A DNA stretch of 64,000 nucleotides from DATKRB01 sp963794215 (GCA_963794215.1 CAWCCQ010000002.1:186001-250000), one strand, 5' to 3'; numbered from the stretch's first letter, positions 46,235 to 55,122 are shown. Numbers and translations are program-made. The notes: generated from the sequence alone by a model not told the origin.

Positions 46235-46266
46235 CACCGCCCGCTCCCATCGGGGAGCGGGCGGTG
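46235..46266. terminator. Strong bidirectional terminator hairpin
   Basis: CACCGCCCGCTCCC-ATCG-GGGAGCGGGCGGTG is a perfect 14-bp stem with a 4-base loop, exactly between two convergent genes (thioesterase and amidohydrolase). It is symmetrical, so it can serve both strands. Confidence 0.85.
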
Positions 46267-46290
46267 CGTCGCAGTCGCTGAGTCGGACGC

Positions 46291-47596
46291 TCAGTCGGGC
46301 AGGTCGAGGAAGCGGGCGAGGTTGCCGCGCATGATCGCGTGACGGTCCTCGTCGGTGAACTTCTCCACCTGGCTGATGTACATGCTGGGCTCTGGGAGTC
46401 CCTCGCCGTGCGGGAAGTCCGAACCGAACACGATCGGCTTGGTCCCCACGATCTCGACGACCCGTTGGACGTTCTCCTCGGGGAACGGGGCGACGAAGCA
46501 GTGGTCCTTGAAGTACTCGGAGGGGCGCCTGGTCAGCTTGGCAAAGGTGCCCCGGCGACCCATCAAGAACGCGTGGTCCATCTTGCGGATGGTGTAGGGC
46601 AGCCACACGGTGCCCTGCTCGGACAGCAGGAGCTGCATCTTGGGGAACTTCTCGAACCAGCCTTGGAGGATGGCGGCTCCCACGGTCTCCATGGCCGGCC
46701 GGTCGCCGTAGTAGAAGACCCACTGGAACGCATCCATGTCGCCCAGCATGACCTCGGGCTCGTCCCACTCCTCACCTTGCTTGGCGTACCGGGTGAGGGA
46801 GGCCAAGTGAGTCGAGAGTTTGATGCCCGCTTCACTACACATCGCCCAGAACCGGTCGTTCTCGGGACGGAAGGGCGAGTGGAACATGGAGGGGCCGGTC
46901 GAGCACTGGATGACCTTGGGCACCTCGATGCTCATGATGAGCTCGAGCTGCTTGATGGCCTGCTCGGGGTCCGCGAAGGAGATGTAGGGGGGAGTGAACA
47001 GACGCTGTTCGGTGTTGTAGCCCCACACCTCGCCGAGGTAGCGGTTGAGGGCGTTGAGGTTGGCGTACAAGCCCTCGTAGTCGTCCTCGAACTCGGGCTC
47101 GGACCCGGGCAGGGTGGCGTAGTTGACGGTCGCCTCGATCCCCTGGGAGTCCATGACCGCCAGGCGGTCGGACGGGTTGTCCAAGAACTCCTGGAGCGCC
47201 CGGTACTTCGCGCGCGAACTCACGACGCCCGTCGGCGTCGAGGCTCTTGAGGGGGTTGAGCTTGGTCAGCAGCGAGCCGGGGATGACGCCGGTGGCGGGG
47301 TCCGGGGCGCCGTTGCCCTCCACACTGCTTTCAGCGCCGGCGCCCTTCACGCCAACGTCCGCGAGGACCTCCTCTGAGCCCACGACCTGGAAGTTCTTTG
47401 CACGCCACTTGGCCGGGCGGCCGTTGTAGAGGCGTTCGTACTTGCCGTCGTCCGTTTTCACGGTGCGGATGGCCATGTGCCGCTTGTCGGGGTCGATGTA
47501 CTTCTCGTACGCGTCGCGGGCGGGCGTCGAGTGCTGATCGGCGTCCATCATCAGGTACCCGAGCTCTGCGGGCACTTGTGCGTTAATCGTGGACAT
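46291..47596 (-). CDS. Amidohydrolase family 2 protein, one-base frameshift
   Basis: About 435 residues, related to the protein at 3.2 kb. N-terminal YLMMDADQHSTPARDAYEKYID replaces the classic DxH metal site with MDADQH. The C-terminal part carries MFHSPFRPENDRFW, AGIKLSTHLAS and the catalytic IVFGSDFPHGEGLPEP. The frame changes near 47213-47217; removal of one base yields REFARKYRALQEFLDN. The ATG at 47596 has an AGGAAGG site. The substrate is unknown. Two members of this family in one window, with CoA-transferases and a thiolase-like pair, point to a ring- or steroid-degrading lifestyle. Confidence 0.85.
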
Positions 47597-47757
47597 TCGC
47601 CTGCCTTCCTGATTCAGCGGCTGCCGCCGCCGTTCGCCTATTTGTACCAAGTCCAACGGCTTGCTTCCAAGTCAAACGGTATTCTGGGGTCGAGTCAAGC
47701 GCTCGACGGCACGACGACAGAGGCTTCTATGACTCACAACTCCACCCGGTCAGCGCG

Positions 47758-48051
47758 ATGACCCAGACGCTGGGCACGTCCGTAGTCCCCGACGAGGACA
47801 TCGAGGAGCTCCTGCGGGTCGAGGAGCTGTGGGCGGTCATCGTCTGGAACGACGACGTGAACACCTTCGCCCACGTGACGAAGGCGCTCATCGAGATCCT
47901 TCGCCACTCGACGGCGCGCGCCGAGCAGCTGACGCTCAGGGTCCACAACACCGGAAAGGCCGTCGTGGCTGTCCGGCCCAAGGACGAGGCAGTCGCGGTG
48001 GTCCATCGATTCCATGCTCGCGGGATTCAGGCGACCGTGGAGCCTGCCTGA
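47758..48051 (+). CDS. clpS: ClpS, ATP-dependent Clp protease adaptor
   Basis: A 97-residue adaptor that delivers N-degron proteins to ClpA/ClpC. WAVIVWNDDVNTFAHVTKAL is the conserved core, including the N-D-D/N-T-F motif that binds the N-terminal residue of substrates. EQLTLRVHNTGKAVVAVRPKDEAVAVVHRFHARGIQATVEP completes the fold. The length is normal for actinobacterial ClpS. It is followed after 34 bases by a DUF3039 gene, a pairing common in actinobacteria. Confidence 0.92.
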   Translation: MTQTLGTSVVPDEDIEELLRVEELWAVIVWNDDVNTFAHVTKALIEILRHSTARAEQLTLRVHNTGKAVVAVRPKDEAVAVVHRFHARGIQATVEPA

Positions 48052-48085
48052 GCCGGGTCTCGCACCGTCGCCCTAGTCTGGTTGA

Positions 48086-48412
48086 GTGACGACGAGCTCG
48101 GGAGGCCTCGAGACGATCCTTACAGAGACGGCGCTCCCAGACGCGACGGTCTCGCCGGCCCACACCGAAGCGCCGCTCGACGAGGGCGACCACGAGCGCA
48201 TGAGCCACATCGTGCTCGAGGGGTACCGACCCGACAAAGGCGATTTCGTGTCGGCCGGGCCGAGCGTCGTCGAAGGCATCGTGAACGGCACGGCGGTCAA
48301 AGCACTGTGCGGAAAGATTCGGGTGCCCAGCCGCGACCCCAAGCGCTATCCCCTGTGTCCGACCTGCAAGGAGATCGCGGCGGCTCGGGGGTGGAACGTC
48401 CCCTCGGGCTGA
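48086..48412 (+). CDS. DUF3039 family protein
   Basis: A 108-residue actinobacterial protein of unknown function. The family block is MSHIVLEGYRPDKGDFVSAGPSVVEGIVNGTAVKALCGKIRVPSRDPKRYPLCPTCKEI. The single Cys and the C-x2-C (ALCGK...LCPTCKE) may bind zinc. The GTG start is at 48086. It is the last host gene before a tRNA fragment and an integrated element. Confidence 0.88.
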   Translation: MTTSSGGLETILTETALPDATVSPAHTEAPLDEGDHERMSHIVLEGYRPDKGDFVSAGPSVVEGIVNGTAVKALCGKIRVPSRDPKRYPLCPTCKEIAAARGWNVPSG

Positions 48413-48429
48413 CCAGCCACGGGACGGAG

Positions 48430-48466
48430 TGCTCCGGGGGAGAGACTCGAACTCTCAACCTAGCGG
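48430..48466 (-). other. tRNA 3'-end fragment, putative attachment site of integrative element
   Basis: Read on the minus strand, the sequence ends in a tRNA-like T arm (GAGAG-TTCGAGT-CTCTC) followed by CCCCGGAGCA, as in the T stem-loop, acceptor 3' strand and CA end of a tRNA. No matching 5' half (a TCCGGGG start, D loop) is present next to it. This is the typical result of a tyrosine recombinase integrating into a tRNA gene: one junction keeps a 3' fragment and the restored tRNA lies at the far junction. That far junction is outside the window. Core limits cannot be fixed without it. Confidence 0.65.
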
Positions 48467-48736
48467 GTACCCCGGCCGCCACTTGGCGAATGGCCTCGAC
48501 CAGGAACTTCCCTGGCCACGGGGTGTTTTTGGTTCTGCATGACGGACCCGCTTGCCCCTAAATGGACCCCATTTACCTGGGGTTAGCGCCCGTGAAACGC
48601 CCAAATATCGGGACCCCAGAGGGCCCTTGGTCTAGTGCTTAACTGCTCTTCGACGCCCTGGGTCTCGGGGTCGAGCCGGTCGCTCTGCCGTCTCGATGCG
48701 CAGGTCTCGTTGGTCCAATCAGATTGACGGTACGCC
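48467..48736. other. Non-coding left end of the integrative element
   Basis: About 270 bases between the tRNA fragment and the integrase stop. It includes a small CCAGG/CCTGG hairpin (48500-48515) followed closely by TTTTT at 48526-48530, a possible plus-strand terminator for the ClpS/DUF3039 unit. No gene is seen. Confidence 0.4.
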
Positions 48737-49837
48737 TCACCGGCCTGCCCCAGGTCGCCCCGGGGGGACGATGGGCGGAAGGGACTTCGCAAGCTCTGCG
48801 TCCCGTTGGGTCGTGGCGTGTTGGTATCGGACGACCATCGCTGGGGACTTCCAACCTCCCCTCGCCATGACTTCTCGCATGCTTGCTCCCGCCGTCGAGA
48901 ACTGCGTGGCCGAGAAGTGGCGGAGGTCATGGAAGTGGTACTGCGTGAGGCCCGTCGCCTCTCGTGCCTTGTCCCAGGCTGAGCCCAGCGAACCGGGGCG
49001 GAGCGGGCGGCCCGTTCGCCCGGTGAACAGGGGGGCCTCGGGTTCCGGGCCGACGAAGGCGTTCAGATGGCCTTCGAGCACCGACAGAACGTCGTCGGAG
49101 AGGTGCACCGTACGGCTCTCCCCATTCTTCGTCGGGCCGTAAAGGAGGATTCCATTGGACGGCTCGACCAGTGCCCTCTCCACACGGACAGCCCCTCGGT
49201 CGCTATCAATGTCGCACCGCTGGAGGCCAAGCACCTCCCCTCTCCGCAGACCTCCGCCAGCGGCGAGCAACACAGCCAGACGGAGCTTCTCGGGCATGCT
49301 CTCAACCAGCATGTGGACCTCCGCAACGCTGGGAAGGGGACGCTCCCCCGCTCTGTCGGACCCAGCTCCCCTCAGCTTGCAGGGACTGCGAGAGATCAGC
49401 TCGTCTTGAACCGCCGTGTTGAAAATGGCCCGGAGCAGGCGATATGCGGGAGGGGCCGTTCCGGGGACCCTTTCCAGAAGGGCCGCATGCCAGCTCCTCA
49501 CGTCGTGTGCCGAGACTTGAGCCAGCCGTAGGTGACCAAAGTGTGGAATTACGTGGTTGCGCAAGAGAGAGGAGTACTGGTCCCGGCTCCGTGGACGAAG
49601 GTCGGTACGATTCCGGAGCCATCCCTCCGCATAGTCACCGAATCCCATCCGTCCCGCTGACGGTTCAACCCAGGTTCTCTCCCGGAGACGAGTCTCGATG
49701 GCGGCCAGTTCGGCGCTCGCCCGTCCTTTCGAAGAGAAGACGCCCGCCGAATAGTTCTTGCCGTTGACGGCGTAAGTGGCCTGCCACTTGCCGTTAGCCC
49801 GTCGCCGGATTCCTCCGAACTCCCGTCGGCCGTTCAT
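48737..49837 (-). CDS. Tyrosine-type site-specific integrase
   Basis: A 366-residue recombinase. An N-terminal arm-binding domain (GGIRRRANGKWQATYAVNGKNY) is followed by a SAM-like core-binding domain (FGDYAEGWLRNRTDLRPRSRDQYSSLLRNHV). The catalytic domain has GGLRRGEVLGL (Arg I), HFHDLRHFSATQF (H-x-x-R), ARGGWKSPAMVVRYQH (His/Trp and the nucleophile Tyr). All catalytic residues are present. It reads toward the tRNA fragment, as expected for an element integrated there. Its start overlaps the stop of the excisionase-like gene. Confidence 0.93.
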   Translation of the reverse strand: MNGRREFGGIRRRANGKWQATYAVNGKNYSAGVFSSKGRASAELAAIETRLRERTWVEPSAGRMGFGDYAEGWLRNRTDLRPRSRDQYSSLLRNHVIPHFGHLRLAQVSAHDVRSWHAALLERVPGTAPPAYRLLRAIFNTAVQDELISRSPCKLRGAGSDRAGERPLPSVAEVHMLVESMPEKLRLAVLLAAGGGLRRGEVLGLQRCDIDSDRGAVRVERALVEPSNGILLYGPTKNGESRTVHLSDDVLSVLEGHLNAFVGPEPEAPLFTGRTGRPLRPGSLGSAWDKAREATGLTQYHFHDLRHFSATQFSTAGASMREVMARGGWKSPAMVVRYQHATTQRDAELAKSLPPIVPPGRPGAGR

Positions 49838-50055
49838 CGAACGAAGGAAGGCTCAATGGCAGCCTCACGGCGCTCGGCCAGGTATCGGTCGAGGTCGTCC
49901 AAGTCGAACTTCACCGACCTTCCAATCTTGTAGCACGGCAACGTTCGGTTGGCTCTAAGGCTCCTGACGAACTTCTCGCTCATGCCGATGTACGCAGCAG
50001 CCTCCGGCGTTCCCACCAGCGGGCGCCGTTCACCGTGACGCTTCTCTCCCACCAT
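49834..50055 (-). CDS. Excisionase-like helix-turn-helix protein
   Basis: A 73-residue winged-helix DNA-binding protein of the MerR/excisionase type. VGTPEAAAYIGMSEKFVRSLRANRTLPCYKIGRSVKFDLDDLDRYLAER contains the HTH and the wing that reads the minor groove. It directly precedes and overlaps (4 bases) the integrase gene, so it is the probable recombination directionality factor. Confidence 0.85.
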   Translation of the reverse strand: MVGEKRHGERRPLVGTPEAAAYIGMSEKFVRSLRANRTLPCYKIGRSVKFDLDDLDRYLAERREAAIEPSFVR

Positions 50056-50348
50056 TCACTCTCCCCTTGCATCGGGCCAGAAAGGCGAATGACCCGGAGA
50101 GACGATGTCTTCCCCAGATCCCCGTTTCCCTTCTGCCTCCGATTTGGCAAGGTGGAGCTACTTGGCAACCCTTTCTCGCTCGGACTGTGGTGATGCGTCT
50201 ACCGTGCGGGGGCCATGCACCCGGTGCCGCCCGGGCAACACGGCAAAGCAAGATCGATCACCGTAGCGGTACCGAGCATCGACCGTGACCTACAGCTCTG
50301 TGGTTAGCTCGGCGTCCCTGGCCGGCGCCCTCTAGCCAAGAGTGAGGG

Positions 50349-50798
50349 TCACGACGGAGCACCGACTCCTTGACGCCGTGAGCCTGAAGGGCGAGGTGAC
50401 CGGGACGATCCCGGAGCGGTACCCCCCATCCGTTGAACCAAGTCTCGACTCACCTCAGTCCAAGCTCTCTCCAATCCCTCCTTCAACGAACGCAAGGCAT
50501 GGTCCCTCAGGCGGTTCATCTCGTCCACCAAGCTCACCTTGGCGAAACGGCGGCGAAGCTCAGCGACCTGTTGCGGTGTGGGATCCACTATCACAGGCAG
50601 CTCGACGCCCACTGCGATCCGTCGGATCGCCTCCAGTGCTTCTATACCCATGACCGCATGGCCATCGGCGTCAACGACGATCGGCGGCGACAGGTAGTCG
50701 CCTTGCTTGCCATGAATAAGGACGGCTGCGATTTGACCGTCCCACTCGATGGCTTCGACACTCACGATGCCGTCGCCACTTCGCTTGTTGGACTTCAT
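50349..50798 (-). CDS. Hypothetical protein
   Basis: 149 residues. The N-terminal half (SVEAIEWDGQIAAVLIHGKQGDYLSPPIVVDADGHAVMG) is beta-rich; a long helical stretch VAELRRRFAKVSLVDEMNRLRDHALRSLKEGLERAW follows, perhaps a coiled coil. The C-terminus is Ser/Gly-rich. No family is recognised. Its ATG overlaps the stop of the acidic gene upstream (ATGA), so the two are co-translated. Confidence 0.65.
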   Translation of the reverse strand: MKSNKRSGDGIVSVEAIEWDGQIAAVLIHGKQGDYLSPPIVVDADGHAVMGIEALEAIRRIAVGVELPVIVDPTPQQVAELRRRFAKVSLVDEMNRLRDHALRSLKEGLERAWTEVSRDLVQRMGGTAPGSSRSPRPSGSRRQGVGAPS

Positions 50799-51166
50799 CG
50801 CAGTCGCTCCGGTGACCGGATGGCACTGACGTGACGATTCTCCTCGTCCGGGTTGCCCGCTGAATAGTCGGCGTACCACTCCTCGATGACTTGGTCATCC
50901 GGAAGGACGAACGGGACTTCGGTACCCTCAGGTCTGGGCTTGCCGTCTTCATCCTCCAGTTCGGCGCAGTCCGGGTGCCAAATGAGGTCACCGGCGTTCG
51001 TCTCGGCACTCTTTTTGGTGAACGCCGTCCGCATAGGGGCAAGAAAGTAGTCCTCAGCGGCTTCTTCGGAGTCGAACGGTCCGACTGCCCAACTGAATTC
51101 GGCGTTCCTATCCCAATCATCATGCTCGATGACCACGTACATGGTTGATGAGTCCATCGCTGGCAC
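50795..51166 (-). CDS. Hypothetical acidic protein
   Basis: About 120 residues and strongly acidic. MYVVIEHDDWDRNAEFSWAVGPFDSEEAAEDYFLAPMRTAF has the look of a small beta-alpha domain; EGTEVPFVLPDDQVIEEWYADYSAGNPDEENRHV ends it. Acidic small proteins in mobile elements can be DNA mimics or anti-defence factors, but nothing in the sequence proves that. First gene of a pair with the 149-residue protein. Confidence 0.6.
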   Translation of the reverse strand: MPAMDSSTMYVVIEHDDWDRNAEFSWAVGPFDSEEAAEDYFLAPMRTAFTKKSAETNAGDLIWHPDCAELEDEDGKPRPEGTEVPFVLPDDQVIEEWYADYSAGNPDEENRHVSAIRSPERLR

Positions 51167-51517
51167 TCTCCTGTCTGGAGGGCCAGCGGAAACCCACGGG
51201 TGACGGGCAACCTCTGGCGCCTACTAACTTTGGCGGGCGAAGCGGTTACCCGGTGGAGCTGTTGAACGCTCCTCACGCAGAGTAGCGTGCCCGGGACCGG
51301 GCGTGACCGTGCGCCGGGGGAAGAACTACTGCGTGATGCCAACGCAGCAACGCTCCCGACGGACCACGGTACACGGCGAGTTTCCGCTCAATTTCCTTCG
51401 CTGTAACGGGAACCCTGTCGGGAGGCGGAGCGGGCCGAGGCTTGAGGCGGCATCATTTCTTCGGGCATCCCCGAAAGGTGGACTCCGCTCAAACCGCAAA
51501 CCTCGGGAGAGCCGGAG
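51167..51517. other. Intergenic stretch in the element
   Basis: About 350 bases that include the promoter side of the minus-strand pair. Nothing further is recognised. Confidence 0.35.
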
Positions 51518-51685
51518 ATGCGCTCACGTCCACGCGATCCCTTGCCTGAGCTTGTCGCATTAATCGACGAGTGGAACTGGGGCACACGTCATGTCCACGG
51601 AAAGCCCGACGACGCAGAGGTCCGCACCGTTGTCGAGCCGCCCCAGGACGAGCCTCAGATTGACAACGAGTATGTGGTGGCGTAA
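51518..51685 (+). CDS. Small hypothetical protein (55 aa)
   Basis: An ATG with a GGAG site opens a 55-residue frame beginning MRSRPRDPLPELVALIDEWNWG and ending in an acidic tail (EPPQDEPQIDNEYVVA). The codon use is coherent and the peptide is not low-complexity. Unknown function. Confidence 0.5.
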   Translation: MRSRPRDPLPELVALIDEWNWGTRHVHGKPDDAEVRTVVEPPQDEPQIDNEYVVA

Positions 51686-51782
51686 CATTTCAGGCGCTCC
51701 GGGTGGGTGTCGGACCCTTGAGCAACTCTCCTAATCCCTCTCGACCGGCGACCCCGGGTGCGGAGTAGAGAGCAGGGAGAGA

Positions 51783-51985
51783 ATGACCATGGCAAGAATC
51801 AAGGCCACGGCTGAGGTGCTCATCAACGCTGAGTTCGGTGATGAGCTGGTGTCGGACGAGCTGACGAGACCATCGCAAATGCGGTTGCTGTATTTCACTC
51901 AAACCGGGATGCCTACACCCCGAGTGGTGACCGGTACTTCACCGACTGGTGGACGGTAACGGTCACGGAAATCGACGTAAGTTGA
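51783..51985 (+). CDS. Small hypothetical protein, frameshifted (about 66 aa)
   Basis: The frame starts MTMARIKATAEVLINAEFGDEL. After about 26 codons a one-base change near 51860-51866 moves to the frame that reads DETIANAVAVFHSNRDAYTP and DRYFTDWWTVTVTEIDVS before a TGA. Both parts look real and the second is followed by a terminator. Read without the shift the C-terminus is poor. Unknown function. Confidence 0.5.
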
Positions 51986-52000
51986 GCAGCTCGTAGTACA

Positions 52001-52045
52001 CGAAAGCCCCAGATGACCGGCGAACAACCGGGTCGGGGGCTTTCG
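52001..52045. terminator. Terminator hairpin between convergent genes
   Basis: CGAAAGCCCC at 52001-52010 pairs perfectly with GGGGCTTTCG at 52036-52045; a nested CCGG/CCGG stem lies in the loop. It separates the plus-strand small gene from the minus-strand gene at 52076. Confidence 0.75.
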
Positions 52046-52075
52046 ACGTACTCCTGGTGACCTCATACTGCCGTG

Positions 52076-52333
52076 TCACGGCAGTCCCTTTTCCCTGAGG
52101 TCCTTCAACAGCTCGCCCAGCACCATGACCCGCTGTTGAGGACTCAGTTGGGCATCGCCCTGGACCCGCTCAGTGAGATACTGGTGAGCAGCCCGCATCA
52201 ACTCCTCGTCCGTCGGAGGTTGTGCCTGTTTTGCGGTCCACCACTCCAGGGCGTAGGCCAGATGGTCACGCTCAATGAGCAGTTGCTGGTCATGTAGGGC
52301 ATTCTTGACACGACGGCGCCTCATCTTCAGCAC
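52076..52333 (-). CDS. Small hypothetical protein (85 aa), helical
   Basis: 85 residues with a basic start (MLKMRRRRVKNAL) and then regular helices (LIERDHLAYALEWWTAKQ; TDEELMRAAHQYLTERV; SPQQRVMVLGELLKDLREKG). It could be a small phage-type DNA- or protein-binding factor. No family is recognised. It overlaps the end of the next upstream frame by a few bases, suggesting an operon. Confidence 0.6.
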   Translation of the reverse strand: MLKMRRRRVKNALHDQQLLIERDHLAYALEWWTAKQAQPPTDEELMRAAHQYLTERVQGDAQLSPQQRVMVLGELLKDLREKGLP

Positions 52334-52895
52334 CCACCCGTAGGGTCGAATGTCCCGAGGCTCACCGTGACCGTCTGGACGTTGGTCGGCTTGTACACCT
52401 GCACGAGGTTGGCGTTGATGGCTCCGCCCAGCTCCACGCTCACCACGCCCGTCGTGTCACCAATCACAGGAGTGTTCAGCTCTTTCAAGAGCACGGGTGA
52501 GGACACGTCGAAATAGGCACAACTGCCACTCTGCCCCGAAGTCGTCGCCAGAGCAGTCGCTGCCGCCCCCTGGGCATCATCCGCATGACCAGTTCCTCGG
52601 CGGTCGCCGCCGTGGTGTGGTCGGGCAGGTTGAGTTGGTAGCCGCTGACCACTCCTGCACCCACGAGGAGGCCAGAGAACTGATAGTTCCGTCCCGAGTC
52701 GCCGTTGCGAACTGGGGCTCCGAAACAGGCGTCCTTGGCTGTACAGAGCGCCCCGGGACCGTGGGCGACCCCGTACGCACGCTTCCACGTTGAGAGAAGT
52801 CCTCCAGGGCCGTCACAGCGAGAGTCCTGCCGGCTCGTCGTTGTCGTCCCAACCGTGGTTAAGGGTCTCGCACCCCATTTCATCGCCAGTCGCAC
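52327..52895 (-). CDS. Hypothetical protein, frameshifted, C-terminal beta-rich
   Basis: Two frames join near 52573 (GATGATGCCCAGGGGG). The upstream part holds AYGVAHGPGALCTAKDACFG and FSGLLVGAGVVSGYQLNLPDHTTAATAEELVMRMMP. The downstream part is GAAATALATTSGQSGSCAYFDVSSPVLLKEL, VSVELGGAINANLVQVYKPTNVQTVTVSLG. Paired cysteines and beta content suggest a surface or secreted protein, but no signal peptide is visible and the N-terminus overlaps the upstream gene, so it may be truncated. Confidence 0.45.
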
Positions 52896-53477
52896 GCATG
52901 ACGATGTCGTCCATCACGGCGAACTGCTCGTCGTGCGTCAGGTCACAGATTCTGGCAAGTCCGGCTATCGGAGATCGAGACGCCTCAAGCAGAGGTGAAA
53001 ATCCGAGCATTTCGCACATCAGTTCGAGCTCTCGGTTGAATTCGTCGGCGCCCATCTCTTCACGGGCCCGGTCGAGCGGAACACGGGCATCCTCCAGGCC
53101 AGGTCGAACTTGGTACCTGATGACTGCACCTCGTCCTTGACGGGAGCGGCGTGACGACGTGAGCGGCCCCTCTTGGTCTGTTGGGACTCTCGATAAAGGT
53201 AGGCGAGCTTCACGCCATCGGCGTAGGACTCCTTGATGGTGCCATCCCTTGCCGCATCGTATAAGGCATCCTCTAGGGCATCGCCGTTGTCCCAATTAGA
53301 AACTCCATTGTCGACGCCGGCGAGCAACGGCCGGTCCCACCGTCCCCACATAGCCGCCGAAGCAAATCCCCTCAAAAAATGTCGCTGTTGTTCTGTACCC
53401 ATCCCCCGAAAATCATCTACAAGTCCGGGTCCGGTGGGGAAATTCTCTTCCCCACCCAAAGGAAATGTGTGTGCCAT
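52813..53477 (-). CDS. Hypothetical protein, frameshifted
   Basis: About 220 residues. The start MAHTFPLGGEENFPTGPGLVDDFRGMGTEQQ is followed by RHFLRGFASAAMWGRWDRPLLAG and ALEDALYDAARDGTIKESYADGVKLAYLYRES. Near 53100-53130 the frame changes to continue as LEDARVPLDRAREEMGADEF, ELELMCEMLGFSPLLEA and CDLTHDEQFAVMDDIVMR. Function unknown. Confidence 0.5.
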
Positions 53478-53799
53478 TGCGTCGACTCTCCCGTCGAGCT
53501 CGTGGGCTGAAGCTGCCCCCGCCGGGGAACGCCCACCTCCCCGACTATACCGCACCACATCCCCACTCCTGACAGCATTACTCCCGGTCAGAACCGGCGA
53601 AAGTGCAGATTCTGTGCACTAAAGTGCGCTGGTATAAAGCCTCAGCACATTCACCGTCCCCCGTGTCACGCCCGGGTGACCGGACCGCTACGATGAGTCC
53701 GCTCGGGGAGCGTCCGCCAAGACGGGGATGACCACCCGCTGACCGAGTGAGCCGGAGATTGCATCGTAGCCATGCGAACTTGCGACTGGGAGGTCAGCG
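53478..53799. other. Divergent intergenic region in the element
   Basis: About 320 bases between divergently transcribed genes. A GGGAGG site precedes the plus-strand ATG at 53800. No operator can be supported. Confidence 0.35.
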
Positions 53800-53955
53800 A
53801 TGACACAGCACGACTGCGTCAGCCTGCGTGAGCGACGAGCCATCAGCAAAGCGTGGGCCATCGTCCCCTACTCGGACGAGACGTACGGCGAGGGCCTCCC
53901 GATCATCGAGGGTCCGCACGGTGCGTGGCTGGTCACCCGGGTGGAGGGTGCATGA
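53800..53955 (+). CDS. Small hypothetical protein (51 aa)
   Basis: An ATG preceded by GGGAGG opens a 51-residue frame (MTQHDCVSLRERRAISKAWA...VEGA). Balanced composition and a good ribosome-binding site support it. It precedes the Cys-rich Rep-like gene by 42 bases and may be co-transcribed with it. Confidence 0.5.
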   Translation: MTQHDCVSLRERRAISKAWAIVPYSDETYGEGLPIIEGPHGAWLVTRVEGA

Positions 53956-53997
53956 CCTTCCCGGTAGACAGCCCCGGTGAGGGGGTGGAGCCCCACC

Positions 53998-54634
53998 ATG
54001 TTGGAGTGCTCCCACCGGAAAGAGAGCATCTCCAAGCATGGGGTCGTCTTCAAGAACCCCTGTCGAAAACGGACGTGCCCCGAGTGCGGGGAAGTGTTGG
54101 CTCGGAAGATGGCCATCGCCATCTGGCTTGCTCAGCCGACGCACGAGTTCACCTATTCGTTCATGGGCAAGTCCCGGCCCGAGATTGTCCAAGGCATGAA
54201 TGCCATCTTCGGGTGCTGGGCACACCTCTACCCTGGGTTCCGGTGGGCCTACACCATCGACCCCGAGCCCGACGAGGTGCTCGTCCGTGGGTTCTGCTAC
54301 GCCTCGGAGCCCATCGGGGTCGCCGGAGGCTGGGGGGTTGCCACGTGCGTCGAGTTCCGATTGGTCGAGCGGTTCTCCTGGATGAAATTTTGTGACCCCG
54401 TTCCTCAAGATGCGGGCGTCGGGATTGGCCACCGACCGGGAGAACTTCCTCAAGTACAACGGGCGACAGTTCCTCCTCGTGACCCAGGGGTTCTGGCGGA
54501 ACGGGTTCAGCGGCATGCTTCTCGGTACCCGAGGCAAGGCGGAGAAGGCCGGGGCCGCTGAGCTGTCTAAGCGGAGGAAGGAAATCGGTGGGGCAGAAAG
54601 ACGGGCGCAACCGAAGCTGAGGCCGAGGACGTGA
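53998..54634 (+). CDS. Cys/His-rich replication-initiator-like protein, one-base frameshift
   Basis: About 212 residues. The start MLECSHRKESISKHGVVFKNPCRKRTCPECGEVLARKMA places a C/H followed by C-x4-C-x2-C, as in zinc-binding N-termini of phage and plasmid Rep proteins. EIVQGMNAIFGCWAHLYPGFRWAYTIDPEP and LVRGFCYASEP follow; no intact HUH motif is visible. A T4 run at about 54388 needs to be T3 to continue as VTPFLKMRASGLATDRENFLKYNGRQFLLVTQGFWRNGF and the stop. Assignment to replication is a guess from pattern and context. Confidence 0.45.
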
Positions 54635-54635
54635 T

Positions 54636-54968
54636 GTGGAGGTAGGGCACGCCTTCGATGGGATGGAGGGCATCGAACCGAAACGTCGTGGGCTGGACGA
54701 CGCAATCCGCTGCCAGTGGTGGTACACGGGGGGCCAGTTCGGGTGTTGGCGCCTGTCCACTCGGATGTACCTGCGGCCAGATGGGACGTAGGTACACCGG
54801 TGCGAACTGCACCGAGAGGAGGGCTGGGTCGAGGGGCCGCTGTGTGATGCCATCAAGCACTACAAGCCCGACTCGTATCGGTTCTCCCCTGCCGACGAAA
54901 GCAAGAGAACACTAGAGACAAGACACCTCCGGCCATCCCCGGGAGTTTCTCTGTCGCAGACCGATTAG
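54636..54968 (+). CDS. Hypothetical protein with in-frame TAG codon
   Basis: The frame from GTG 54636 (overlapping the preceding TGA region) reads VEVGHAFDGMEGIEPKRRGL, AIRCQWWYTGGQFGCWRL, then MYLRPDGT and a TAG at 54789-54791. In the same frame it continues VHRCELHREEGWVEGPLCDAIKHYKPDSYRF to a second TAG at 54966-54968. Both sides are protein-like (paired Cys/His), so the TAG is either a TGG-to-TAG mutation or a suppressed amber codon. Unknown function; possible zinc ribbon. Confidence 0.5.
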
Positions 54969-55086
54969 CTCATGCCAGCAAGGACCCCGGTCGTGATGAA
55001 CGAGGGGCAGGAAGATCATGGCGTCTCGCCCAGCGCCGTCTCCCTCATCTCACCACTGCTAGCCGACCATTTATGCACGCAATTCG

Positions 55087-55117
55087 GTTCAGTTTCGCAT
55101 CCCACGGCTGGTAGACT
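55087..55117 (+). promoter_or_regulatory. Possible sigma-70-type promoter of the structured RNA
   Basis: TTCAGT at 55088-55093 and TAGACT at 55112-55117 are separated by 18 bases, a plausible -35/-10 pair on the plus strand. It would start transcription at about 55123, right at the beginning of the structured, gene-free region. Confidence 0.35.
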
Positions 55118-55122
55118 GTGAG

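Noticed and set aside
48430..48530. Complete tRNA gene
   Set aside because: Only the T arm and 3' acceptor strand are present; no D arm or complementary 5' acceptor strand precedes them.
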